Assembly (NCBI GenBank): GCA_022592435.1
Contig: JABYQS010000022.1
Location: forward strand, 248,001 to 312,000
Direction of reading: 5' to 3'
DNA: 64,000 nt
Source of the DNA: Cerioporus squamosus
Lineage: Eukaryota; Basidiomycota; Agaricomycetes; Polyporales; Polyporaceae
Made by a program: the position numbers and the translations under genes. Under the pieces are notes generated by a model. That model made no database searches. It saw only the letters and a program-made list of their open reading frames with translations, and had not been told where the DNA came from. Below, one piece after another: positions 34,637 to 46,620 of this stretch (its first letter is position 1; each line of letters opens with the position of its first letter).

Positions 34637-37600
34637 ATGTCGGGCAAGGCACCGCCGCGAGCACCGCGGGCACTATTGAATTCTCTCCATGGATCTGCAG
34701 CAACCGCTTCCCCCTCATCCTCGTCCCAAGCCGCCGCAAACGCGTCTTCAACCTCGCGAATAGGAGCCACACCTCCTACGGGTCCTCGCAGTCTCCTCAA
34801 CGGGCAAGCAGGAAGAGGCCGAGGTGGAAAATCGTACGTGAATGGCCACGCTGGCACACCAACAGGTCCCGCGACGGCCACGCCGCCTTCGGGGCCGGCA
34901 GCGCTGAAGGGCAAGCAAGTCGATGTTGGGTGGGCGCAGCAGGGCAATTCGAGTGGTGTAGGTGCCCTTTCGCCGGGCTGAATAGCAGCGTAAGCTCATG
35001 GACATTTTTTGTCGTTCACAGGCACAAGCAAATGGTGCAGGTCCCAGTCGGGCAGCACATCCACAGGAGCCAACAGCGTTGAACCCAAGACATTCCGCCA
35101 TCTCGTTCAAGCTTAGACCAAGTGCATCTTCGTCCTCTCTTCGCTCAATCAACGGAGATGGGTCGCAACCACCAACATTACCGGCGTTTGCGCCCCCTCC
35201 GCCAACATCGGCGCCCCCGCCTCCACCGCCGCCCACAGAACCTCCGCCCCCGCCCCCTCCTCCTACAACTGAGCCTCCGCCTCCCCCACCACCCACGACA
35301 GAGCCCCCTCCACCACCACCTCCTTCTGTTGACCCTCCGCCGCCGCCACCTCCGTCGGCGGACCCTCCGCCACCACCAGACGAACCTCCTCCTCCACCAC
35401 TTCCTCCGTCGTCTGCACCTCCGTTACCTCCTTCATTACCGCCGCCACCTCTCCCGCCACCGCTTCCACCTGCCTCCGCACCACCTCCTTTACCACCAGA
35501 CTTCCCTTTCCAGCAATCGCCGTTTGCCCCACCTCCGCCTCCTCCAGACGTGCCTCCTCCTCTCCCTTCAACATCTGCCGTACGACTACCTCCGACAGGG
35601 CCTAGACGAGATCCTGTCACGGGTTTGTATACCGCTCCTCCTCCTATGCGGTTTCCAGGACAGATCCCCACCGGACCGCGAGCAGAACGCTTCCCCACCC
35701 CTCCGCCGCCACCCCCGCCGACCGAACCGCCCCCGCCTCGACCGCCATCACCTGTCTTGTACTCATTGCCACCCCCGCCGCCATGGCCACCGGCCCGTTC
35801 CGAGTTCCCGCCGGGGAAGAACTGGAAGGTGCTGTTCGACTACGCAGTTGACAAGGATCGCGAGGGGCAGTACCGGGCGCTCGCGGAGAAGCTGCGGGAG
35901 AAGGGCATGGATCAGGGTGATGAACCGCGGGTCAAAGGGAAGGGCAAGGGCAAGGAGATAATCCTGCGTTACGATGGTGAGGTGATCGACGGCGAGCACG
36001 AGGCAGCAGTGCGAGATCCCCGCAAGGAAACGAAGGTCAAGAGGTTACCTACGCAACGGCCGTTAAGGACTGAGGTGTACCAGTGCAAGTATGAGGTGCG
36101 TACAGTCTCTGATGATTAGCCTATACCTGAGCTTGACCATGATGATGATTAGCATGACGTCAACTCGGTCGGGCCAGAACCCACAACCGTCCTCATACTC
36201 GGTCTCCCTCCACTGATGTCGAACCAGCACATACGGAGGCACTTCGAGATGTACGGTACGATCATGTCGTTCGAGCCGCAAATCGACAAGTTGAGTGGCG
36301 CTGCTCTTGGCATTGTCTCAATCCGCTTTGCGACGCAGGAGGAGGCGAAGAAATGCATAGAGAGTCAGCATGGCAAGAAGCTCTCTCTTGCACTTCCGAT
36401 CCCCGGGGGCGGAGAGGTAGAGGAGTTGCGGGTTGTTTCGGATCGCGAGGGCAAGCTTCTGAAGGCTGTCATGGCCGAACTCGACAACCGTAGGAGACGA
36501 GAGCGAGAGGAGAAGCGTAGGAAGGAGAAGGAAGAGAAAGCCGCGGCAGCCTTGAAGGCCACTCCAACCTCGAGCGCCAGTCAGACGCCTGTGCACTCTA
36601 ACAACCCCTGGCGTAATGGTCTTCAGGGTTTGCAGAGCATGCAGAACATGCAGAACGTGCAGAACATGCAGAATATGCAGGGTCCGTCACGGCCACCCCA
36701 ACATGTTCCCCGTCCTCCGCCACCCAGCGCGCACCTTCCAATGCGCCCGCAAGGGCTCACACCTATGTCGATGTCCAACTCTCCCGCCCCAATGCACGGT
36801 CCTATTCCAATGCATGGCCCCGCTCCCATGCATGGTCCCAGTCCTATGCATGGCCCCTCCCCCATGCACGGCAAGGCCAGCCCACTGCCCAGCGGGACGC
36901 CTACAGGGCCTCGCAACGGCCCTGCACATTTCGCGCGCGGTCGCAAACCGCAGAATGCTTCGTTTCGCGGCCGAGGCATGCATGTGCTACGCGCCGTCCC
37001 ACCACAGAACATCCATCCTCCGATACATCTGTTCCCCAATGGTATCGAGAGCGGCCCCGTACTCCCTCCGAGTCTCCAGTTTGGTCTCAACGCGGTGAAT
37101 ATGCCCATGCCCATACCAACTATGCCGACGATGCCGTTCCTCCCCTCGCGCTCTCCGTCGCCTGTGTCAAGGCGGCCATTCGGCAAGGATGCGAAGAAGG
37201 TGGATTACGCCGCGGTGAAGGCGGCTCTCGCGCAAAATGGTTACGAACATATCGCGATCGACGGAAGTGTGGGGAATGTAGGAGAGGATGCGGTCAGGGC
37301 GTTCTTGGCAGAGTTCCCGGTCGACCAGGTGCGTCGCGAAGTTCTCGTGTTCGCTGCATATTGCTGACCTTCCTCGCGTACAAGATCCTCCGTGACCGGC
37401 ATAGTTGGTACGTGACCTTCAAGACAGCAGACTCGGCGCGTCGCGCGCAAGCTGTGGTCAAGTTGACCAGGCGGACGCTCGCGAACCATATGGTCACGGT
37501 CACTGCTCGTCCCGCGCCGACGCACGTGCCGATTGCCCACAAGACAAAATGGACGGAGGAAGAGATGTTGGAGCAAGCGGAGACGACTCTCATTGGCGAA

Positions 37601-39264
37601 CTTCGCAAGATGCTTGAGAAGGACGTGACCGAGCGTGTCTTAGCCCCGCGCGTGGCGAGGTTGGTCATCGAGCAGCGAGGGAAGTCGGGCGCGCGTATCC
37701 CGCATGCGGTTGGCGTGGACGGTCATGTAGCTGAAGTACCGGACGGTCTTGATCCGAAGTATCTCGACCGTAACGGTCTTCGCGGGCTCTCGTTCCGCAA
37801 GAAGCGCACGAGGGAGGAGCTCACCCCTGCTGTCTCTACCGAGACCGTGGCTGTTTCGGAGAGAGCGGAGGAGGAAGAGGTCGTGGTGGAGAGACCGAAG
37901 AAGAAGCTGAAGAAGTCGAAGAAGGTCGTCATCGAGGACAAGGTTATCGAGTCGGAAGACGAGGATGCCACGCTCGTGCCCGCGGTGACCCAGCCGCGCA
38001 AGCGTGCCATGTCGGAGGCCAGCGACCTCGAAGTACCCGTCAAGAAGAAGGTCAAACCGGTGCCGCGACCGAAGAAGAAGAAGGCTGTCGTCGTCGATAC
38101 TGTCCAAGACTCAAGGCAGACAAGTGTCTTCGAGGACGAGGTCGTTCATGAAGTGCTGCCTGGTGACTTGCCCTTTGAACAGCCTTCTGTTGCTCAAGTT
38201 CGCGTTACTCCCTATGAGTATTCTCCGTCCCCTGCACCCTCGCCTGCTGTTGCTCCGCCGGTTTCTGTACCCGAGGTCCCTGCCATCGATCCCATCGCCG
38301 AAGGCATCTGTGAGGACGACGAGGACATGTACTTCGCTAAGCTGGCACTGGAGCGTATGCTCTTCGGCAAGACCGCACCAGCGGAGGACTCAGAGGAGCC
38401 TGAGGAAACCGATGGCCCAAGACCCTTCCGCAAGCATCTCACTGGCTCGGCACGTACAGAAGGCTACTACAAGATCCCGCATACCGAGAAGTCATCCTAT
38501 GTTGCTCAATATGCCTTGCGTGGTATGACAGTCACCGTCAACACGGAAGTCGAGCGCGCCCCGCCACCGCAGAAGGCGATCGCGACCTCGCGCTCCAACC
38601 GTGCCAACGCTCGTCGACGCGCACAAGGCCTGGAGGAGATGAACATGGTGCAACGTGCGATGGCTCTGTCGAAGGGCGAGGCGGCCGCTCCGGACTCCGT
38701 CAAGTACAATCAGCTCCAGACGAGGAAGAAGCATCTGCGGTTCGCGCGGTCTCCTATCCACGACTGGGGTCTATACGCAATGGAGAGGATCAGCCGTGGC
38801 GATCTCGTTGTCGAGTACGTGGGCGAGGTCATCCGCGCGCAGGTGGCGGACAAGCGCGAGAAGGCGTACGAGCGGCAGGGCATCGGAAGCAGTTACCTCT
38901 TCCGCATCGACGAGGACCTGGTGGTGGATGCGACGAAAAAGGGAAACCTTGGGTACGTCCTTCAGTTGTCGAGATGCGTTCGCAGTGCTGACGTTGTCGC
39001 AGTCGTCTCATTAACCATTCTTGCGACCCGAACTGCACGGCGAAGATCATCACGATCAGTGGCGAGAAGAAGATCGTAATATACGCGAAGCAAGACATTG
39101 AACTTGGCAGTGAGATCACCTATGGTGCGTAGTCCTCGTCTTCATGGTTCCCCGGCAGGTTCCATTGACATTGGACCTTCCGCGCAGATTATCATTTCCC
39201 TATTGAACAGGACAAGATACCCTGCCTTTGCGGCTCCGCAAAGTGTCGTGGGACTCTTAACTAG
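34637..39264 (+). CDS. SET1: Histone H3K4 methyltransferase SET1
   Basis: Six exons (34637-34957, 35022-36095, 36153-37328, 37385-38952, 39003-39124, 39188-39264) give 1445 residues. The N-terminal 400 residues are disordered, with a dense polyproline block. An RRM follows at about 476-545 ([20 protein letters not shown], then [13 protein letters not shown]). Next come methionine-rich repeats, a Lys/Glu-rich linker with nuclear-localisation-like basic clusters, and the n-SET motif ([19 protein letters not shown]). The C-terminus is the SET domain ([40 protein letters not shown]) plus the post-SET cysteine cluster [13 protein letters not shown]. It is the catalytic subunit of COMPASS, depositing H3K4 methylation at active promoters. 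All splice phases are consistent. Confidence 0.95.
35190..35800 (+). repeat. Polyproline-coding tract in SET1
   Basis: Imperfect repeats encoding units of Glu/Asp/Ala plus seven or so prolines dominate this stretch of SET1 exon 2. The antisense strand is read as a long glycine-rich open frame, which is an artefact of the composition. Confidence 0.85.
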
Positions 39265-39720
39265 AGACTCTCCCTATGTTTATACGTCGGTATCGTTTGC
39301 ATCGGATACCCTGCTGTCGCTGTCTCCCTGTCTCTTGCCCTTGGCCGTGCCTCTATTACTACTACATTGCTCTCATGGTCGACTCACTCTTCTGCACACA
39401 ACTCCGACTCTTGCCACGCACACTGTATCTTATATTGTAACACATGTTCTATCAGGACCTATGCTGTGTTATGGTCGAATAATGCACTGGTACTCTTGCG
39501 CGCGGGGCGATGTATGCATGTGCCGCGGAAGATGATGGCAATGGTCTGACTCTACGGTCTTGCTTCGCATCTACCGGCGCGGCGGTGCCCACTGTACTTA
39601 GCGAAAGCGTCCGCCAATGACCTCGACGCCGCCCAGAGCGCTCGGGACGGATCATGGTCTGCTGTCACGACGTCCTCGACATGCGCATGAGACCTCGCTT
39701 GGGCTTGAGCACGAACCACC
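39265..39720. other. Tandem gap between SET1 and ALDH
   Basis: 456 bp with no gene; the SET1 3' UTR and the ALDH promoter lie here. Confidence 0.4.
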
Positions 39721-41733
39721 ATGATCTCCAGACGGGCTCTCTCCTCGCTGCGACGCGCCCCGCTTGCCCGAGGTCTGTCCTCCAGGGCGTCGAATATTCT
39801 CCATGCTCTGGATATTCGGTCGGAGAGCGAACTCGCAGGCGTGTACGACGGTGAATGGACCGGATCTGGGGAGGTTCTGGAGAGTGTGTGCCCGACGACC
39901 GGTGAGGTCCTCGCGCGCGTGAAGTCGGTATGTTACATCGAAGTGTGGAACTGTGGACGCGTCACTCACCGTGCACGGCATCGTAGGCGACGCCCGCCGA
40001 AGTCGAGCGTGCCCTGGAGCGCAGTCGGGAGGCGTATCAGGTATTCAGGACAGTGCCTGCACCGAAGAGAGGAGAGATACTGAGGCAGATACGAGAGGCG
40101 CTCTCCGCGAAGGTATGCACCTCCCACTTGCACCTTGAGCTTGAACCTGCGGTACGACAGACTATATGCGCCTCGTTCGCAGCGCGATGACCTTGGAGCC
40201 TTGATCTCGCTGGAGATGGGCAAGATTCGTACGGAAGGCGAGGGTGAGGTGCAGGAGTTCGTGGACATAGTGAGTTCCCTCTCTTGTCACATCAGCTACC
40301 GCCGTCTGATAATGACATGTCCAGGCGGACTACGCCGTTGGGTTGTCTAGGATGATGAACGGCAGAGTCGTCGCGTCCGAACGCCCCGGCCACAGTATCC
40401 TTGAAGGTGTCGTCGCGCTTCCGCAAGTATCCGCAGTCCGCGAGCTGATCCTGCGACAGTGCCCAACCCTCTCGGAGTCGTCGCAGTGCTCTCCGCGTTC
40501 AACTTCCCTGTGGCCGTGTATGGTTGGAACTTGGCCTTGTCGTTCGCTGCAGGCAACGCGACACTCTGGAAGCCCGCGCCGAGCACGCCACTCTGCTCCA
40601 TCGCGGTGACGAAGATCGTCTCTAGCGTCCTGGAGAAGAACGGCATCCCTGGCGCGGTCGCGGGCCTGGTGACGGGTGGCAAAGCCGTTGGCGAGGCCGT
40701 CGTAGGGAGCTCGGATGTCGACATGGTTTCGTTCACCGGCAGCGAGACAGTCGGTCGTGAGGTCGGGAAGGTCGTACAGGGACGCTTCGGCAAGGTGCTC
40801 CTTGAACTGGGCGGCAACAATGGTATTGTCTCATACCATGGTCTACTTTGACTCTGAGGTGTTCACGATGTTGTAGCTGCGATCGTCATGCCTGACGCGG
40901 ACCTCAACATGGCCATTCCTGCCGTCTTCTTCGGAGCCGTTGGGACCGCTGGACAGCGCTGCACCTCAACACGGCGGCTTTACCTGCACTCCTCCATCGT
41001 GCAGAAGTTCCTGTCGCGCCTCGAGTCGCTCTACCAATCCGTCCGCCCTGGCGATCCGCTCGACCGCTCGACGCTGCTTGGCCCCCTGCACTCACGCGCG
41101 GCTGTGGGTATCTACCACGACGCCGTAGACCATCTATTGAAGACAGGTGCCGAGGTCCTGACTGGGGGCGCACCCTACAAAGACCTCCCCGCACCGCTCA
41201 ATGGCGGTAACTTTGTCATGCCGACCATCGCAATCCCGCAGGAAGTGAACGTGAAGGACCCCGTGTGGAGCACAGAAACGTTCGCCCCCGTGCTCAATGT
41301 CGGCGTGTTCGACAAGCTTGAGGAGGCGATCGAGTGGAACAACGGGGTCCCGCAAGGCCTCAGCAGCAGTCTCTGGACACGGGATATCCGCAACGTCGGG
41401 AAGTGGATTGGTCCGGCCGGCTCGGATGCAGGCATCGTGAACGTGAGTATGTCGCAATTGCATGTTGTGCCCGCTAATGCGTTCTGTTGCTTCAGGTCAA
41501 CGTTGGTACAAGTGGGGCGGAGATTGGCGCAGCATTTGGTGGTAATAAGGTGTGTATCCAAGTTATGGCCCATGCTCGACGTCATGATGTTGACCGTTTT
41601 CCAGAGCACCGGCTGGGGTCGTGAGTCGGGCGGAGATGCCTGGAAGCAGTACGTGCGCTGGAGCGCCTGTACCCTCAACTTCTCGGATGAGGCACCTCTG
41701 GCACAGGGTGTGCAGTTCTCTAACACTGCATAG
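39721..41733 (+). CDS. Aldehyde dehydrogenase, ALDH7 type, mitochondrial
   Basis: Eight exons (39721-39927, 39987-40112, 40183-40269, 40325-40406, 40460-40822, 40877-41442, 41496-41549, 41605-41733) give 537 residues. The start (MISRRALSSLRRAPLARGL) is an arginine-rich mitochondrial presequence. The NAD-binding segment is VPNPLGVVAVLSAFNFP with WKPAPSTPL, the general base is in VLLELGGNN, and the catalytic cysteine is in GTAGQRCTSTRRL. The NFP and GQRCTS spacing, and the C-terminal QYVRWSACTLNFS, fit ALDH7 (antiquitin), which oxidises alpha-aminoadipic semialdehyde and related aldehydes in lysine degradation and stress. The exact substrate is an inference from family membership. The gene looks intact. 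Confidence 0.9.
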
Positions 41734-41832
41734 CTTGGCACAGGCTCATCATAGGATGGACCTGAGCATAGCTTGTATCATAGTGAGGCAATCTAGGGAA
41801 GTTTGCGACTGACGTCAAAATAGTGTCAAAAA

Positions 41833-41936
41833 GGGCCCAACCGGGAATTGAACCCGGGACCCCGTGCAATTGAAGTGGCTTCGAACCACCGAGTTTCCCA
41901 CCCGAAGCACGTATCATACTACTAGACCATTGGGCC
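41833..41936 (-). tRNA. tRNA-Pro(CGG) with 32-nt intron
   Basis: The minus-strand cloverleaf has acceptor GGCCCAA/TTGGGCC, anticodon stem CGTGC/GCACG, anticodon CGG and T-loop TTCAATT. A 32-nt intron sits after base 37 and can form its own small stem (GTGG/CCAC). A run of five T residues follows the 3' end directly. It lies 240 bp upstream of IRE1 on the opposite strand. Confidence 0.93.
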
Positions 41937-42174
41937 ATACTAATCCATAAAATAACACTTTTCATATACATGTACGGGCAGACTAGACACGACTACGCCG
42001 CTGCCAGTGCTACTTGTGAGTAGTAAGTACACTTCATCTGTTCTGCCCTTTGACTTAGACTATTCCCTTGACTTACCTACCCCCAGTCTCTCCTCCTGCT
42101 CGTGCTCCTCCGCTGCTCTTCCAGTCGCCGTTACTGCCGCTGTCCTTGAGCCATCCGGCGTTCACTCGCATGGA

Positions 42175-45100
42175 ATGAAACCGCTCTCGACTCTATCTGC
42201 TCTCCTCGTCACTGCTGGAGTATGTCTCGCTGAAGTCCTCTCGCTTAGGTCTGGAGCTGGGAAGGACCTTGCTCCCCATGTCAACGTCGTCCGGGATGGT
42301 CGGGCGTATGGAGGGAACGAGGAGCTGGAGCTGCTGGATATCGTTCTTGTTGCCTCCGTGGACGGTAAGTTGCATGCCCTGAACCGTACGTCGGGAGCGT
42401 CGCTCTGGTCCATGGCTTCCTCCGGCAATGCCCCAGCTGCCTTCGGCCCTCTCGTGCGCACAGAGCATCCTGACGTCGACCCCGACGTTACCGACGACGA
42501 CGATTCCAGCCGGGAAATCTATGTCATCGAGCCTCAGTCCGGCGACATCTATGTCATGTCTTCGCCAGATAGCCCACTTCAGCGCCTTCCCTTCTCTATG
42601 TCGCAGTTGGTCGACATGTCTCCTTTCAGCTTCGCCGGAGATGAGGACAGACGTCTCTTCGTTGGGAAGAAGGCAAGCTCGTTACTGTTGATTGAGCTGG
42701 AGACGGGGAGGATCAAGGCTACGGTGGACCCCACGTGTCCCTGGCAGCCTTTCGAGGACCTGGCCGAGACGTCACAAGACATAGACTTGGACGAGCTTGA
42801 AGGCTCGAAACCTCCAAAGCCGAAACCAAAGGAGGTCTTCGTAGGACGTACAGGTAATCGCGCCCCTCCTGTCGATTCGATAGCTTTGAAATGCTGACAC
42901 CTTGCAGACTATCATCTGGCCATCCATACCCGCCCATTACCGTCCTCTGGAAGCAAACCCCACGTCCAGAGATTGTCCTTCTCTACATACGGTCCTAACA
43001 ACCAGGATCATATCCTCCAATCCCTATACCAGCGCACTGCCGACAATGCCTATATCCAGTCCCTGCCCACAGGCAAGATCATCTCGTTCAAGACGGCATC
43101 TCCAGAAACGTCCGACTCCTCTCCCAACTCCAATTCGGAACTGATGTGGTATCACGAGTTCTCGAATCCCATGTACGTGGTCGTCCGGCTCTCGACGTAC
43201 ATGGAACTCACTATGTTGTAGCGTCGCTACTCTCGACGTCCTCCGCTCTCCCAAGCGCGAGAACCCGTTTGTTCTAGTGCAACCTCAGCCCCGCCTACAA
43301 GAGATCCTTCCATCCGTTGACCTTACCTCCGCCGCAAAGCACCAGCGGCTCCCCAACCTCGACGCCGCATACGTCGGGCTTGTTGAAGAGACTGGGTCAC
43401 TCTTCGCCATGAGCCCAGACCGCTTCCCCCTCGTTGTCTTCGGCGATTCAAACGAGGACAATGGTCGGCATTGGCGCTCCATCGACCCCCCTCCAGGTTC
43501 CGTCTTCGACCCGACGTATGGCTACGACAAAGACTTCCCAGCCGATGTCGATGGTGTCACGCGGATAGCCAAAGCGAAGCGGCTCCGTGAGATGTGCAAG
43601 AGCGGCGCTCTGGATGTGCGCTGTCTCACAGGAGTTCGAAAGCTCGGTTCGGATAGTCAGTCGAGGCTCAGCCGACTGCTTGATGGTGCGCCCTCAGTCA
43701 TGCCCCCGCCTCCACCCCCATACTCGAACTCCAACAACGTGGAAATGCGCGAGGAGAGTCGTGTCCCGGATTCCCATGCGCCGGACGCCGGTAATGCGTC
43801 CGTCAGGCCTCCGCCCGCATGGAGCAATGCCTCGGAGACTCCTCGCCTGGAGGACAGGTCATCCACCGGCCTCCTGGGAATGAGCCCATCCACGCAGGCG
43901 TTCTCGGCCTTCGCACTCTGTGCGACTGTGTTACTCCTGTGGATGTCTGTCCGGAAGTTTCTGGCGCCTGCTATTCCTGCCGCCGCCCAGGTGTCCGTTC
44001 CTGCACCGCCCCCAGAAGTCAGCGACGTCACTACGAAGCCTGTGGTGGACCAGTCTGCCCCTGCAGATCTCCCGGAGAAGGCAGCTAACGGGCATGCTGA
44101 GCCTCTTGCGGAAGAGGCAGAGAGTCCTTCGCCCGAGCCGTCTCCCGCGCTCGCCAAGAAGGTGCTCTTCGCGCCAGAGGCCCTGGAGTCTGTAGAGGAT
44201 GCGGCGGATGGTGAGGAAGATGTTGAATCCGCCGACGCGCCCGGGAAGCGCAAGGGTATCCGGAGGAAGAGAGGCAGGAAGAGGAAGGGCGTTACTATCG
44301 CTGTACCTGCGGACGAGGTCGAGGAGGTTGCAGAAGCGACGCCTAGTGCAATCCCCGAGGCTCCCAAGGATGCTACGCCTACCATCCTTCTCGCTCCTCC
44401 GACGCCCTCTACACCTGCCGCGCCCACATTAGTGGTATCCGATGCAGTGCTTGGTAGGCCTCTCCGCTTCCTGCTATCAATTGACTGCGCTAACATGACA
44501 ATGCAGGTATGGGCTCGCACGGCACGGTCGTATTTAAAGGCTCGCTGCAAGGACGGGCGGTGGCCGTGAAGCGGATGCTCGCCGACTTCGTCACCCTCGC
44601 CTCCAGGGAAGTGAACGTGCTGCAAGAGTCGGACGACCACCCGAACGTCATCCGGTACTACTACCAGGAGGCCCACGCGAACTTCCTCTACATCGCGCTC
44701 GAGCTCTGCCCTGCCTCGCTGGCGGACATCATCGAGCGACCTGACCAATTCCGCGATATCGTCGTCGCGTTCGAGCCGAAGCGTGCGCTACGCCAGATCA
44801 CCGCTGGGCTACGCCACCTCCATGCGCTGAAGATCATCCACCGCGACATCAAGCCGCAGAACATCCTCGTGTCGCATGCCAAGAAGGGCGCGGGGGAGAA
44901 CGCAGGTCACCGGATGCTCATCTCGGACTTTGGACTGTGCAGGAAGCTCGAGTATGACCAGACGAGTTTCATGCCCACCGCGCATGGATCGATGGCCGCC
45001 GGCACCGTCGGCTGGCGGGCGCCCGAGATTCTGCGGGGCGAAGTCAAGCTGACCGACTCGGGCGACGAGTCACAGTCGTCAAGAGGAAGCGTGAACGGGT

Positions 45101-45907
45101 CCACCCCCGCTGGTACCCCAACGGGCAAGCCGACGAAGTTGACCAGATCGGTCGACATCTTCGCTCTTGGGTGCTTGTACTACTATGTGTTGACGAACGG
45201 GCTCCATCCGTTCGGCGATCGTTTCGAGAGGGACTTCAACATTGTTAAGAACGCGAAGAACTTGGAGGGTTTGGAACGGTTCGGGGAAGAGGGTGCAGAG
45301 GGTGTAGACCTCATTACGAAGATGCTCAGTCCGGAGGCCTACGATAGGTGCGTGGTGATCTGGTTCTGGCATCCAGGCAAGATTCTGACTAAATGGGCGG
45401 CAGACCGGACGCCAGTACATGCTTACTCCACCCATACTTCTGGGACCCCGGCAAGCGACTCACGTTCCTCCAAGACGCGTCTGACCGGTTCGAGATCATG
45501 TGTCGCGACCCGAAGGACGCGAACCTTGTCGCGCTGGAGAAGGGCGCATACGACGTCGTGGGCGCGGACTGGCACTCGCGGCTAGACAAGCTGTTCATAG
45601 AGAATCTGGGGAAGTTCCGGAAGTACGATGGGAAGTCAGTACAGGATCTCCTTCGTGCATTGCGGAACAAGGTGCGTCATATCGGTCCTTCGCCATATAA
45701 GACCTAACTGAAGAGTGTCGGCAGAAACACCACTACCAAGACCTCCCCGACAACGTCAAGCGGCTGCTTGGGTCTATGCCCGAGGGCTTCCTGACGTACT
45801 TCACGCGACGCTTCCCCAACCTCTTCCTCCACGTCCACGGCGTCATCTCGCACTCCGCCCTCCGCACCGAGTCCATGTTCCGCACGTACTACGAGCTCAG
45901 CGACTAG
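42175..45907 (+). CDS. IRE1: Unfolded-protein-response sensor IRE1
   Basis: Six exons (42175-42853, 42908-43172, 43222-44453, 44507-45347, 45404-45671, 45725-45907) give 1155 residues. A signal peptide (MKPLSTLSALLVTAGVCLA) precedes a luminal beta-propeller-like domain (LLDIVLVASVDGKLHALNR and similar). The membrane segment is near residue 540-560 (FSAFALCATVLLLWMSV). A disordered linker leads to the kinase domain: LGMGSHGTVVFKG, AVKRML, IIHRDIKPQNILV, DFGL, GWRAPEIL, with an insert of about 30 residues before VDIFALGCLYY. The C-terminal KEN RNase has HPYFWDPGKRLTFLQDASDR, NKKHHYQDLP and YFTRRFPNLFLHVH. It senses misfolded ER proteins and splices the mRNA of a HAC1/XBP1-type factor. All kinase and RNase residues appear present. 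Confidence 0.96.
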
Positions 45908-46620
45908 CGCTGAGCTTTCTTCCCCATGCTGTCTCGCCTTCGGCCCTCTCGCACCTCCCCCGCATCTGGACGCATCTGTTTCACGCACATCTAGCTTGGT
46001 TGTTTATTCGTCATTACTGTTAAGCACTGTATCTGTATCGCATCGCTGTGCTGTCGACCTTGGGGGCACCTGCTGAAGCTACCCACTAATATTGCTGTAC
46101 CTGGTATCGTTGTCGTATGGACTCTGGAATGTACATATCTCGCGATTCGTGTTATAGCGGGAGTCCACTTCGTCTTGTCATCTTCCTGTAAGCTTGAGTT
46201 CTGCGGGCAGCGGGAGAGACCCAGAGACTTGCCCAGAGAACTGCGGACCATGTAAACCATATATGTGTGATTCTTGCTTTGATCTGACAATGCACAATCT
46301 CAGACTCCAGCTCGGGAGTGGTCATCGGGATACAGTAACTGAACGATGTCAAACTATGTGCTCTCGAAGAACAGTGAGAAGCAGAGGTAGTGCAATCCAA
46401 GGATTCGAGGCCGGTTGGAGGACGATTCGTGGAACCGTCAATTCCTATGCAGTTCGCGTTGGTTCGACGGTATCGTAGAGAATCGGCTCCAAGGTCACGA
46501 CATTCTCTTCACCACCATAGACCCACCGCCCATCCATAGCGAATGCGGTCTCGGGGAGTCGTCGAAAGCGACGTCAAACTGTGAGCGCCTAAAGCCTTGT
46601 CTTCAGCTACATCCACCACC
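45908..46620. other. Tandem gap between IRE1 and JIP5
   Basis: 713 bp. No gene is supported. Contains the IRE1 3' UTR and the JIP5 promoter. Confidence 0.4.

Noticed and set aside
34748..35698. 316-aa glycine-rich open frame on the minus strand
   Set aside because: It is the antisense of the SET1 polyproline tract; proline codons read as glycine codons on the other strand.
43657..44748. 363-aa open frame on the minus strand
   Set aside because: Shadow of the IRE1 linker and kinase exons.
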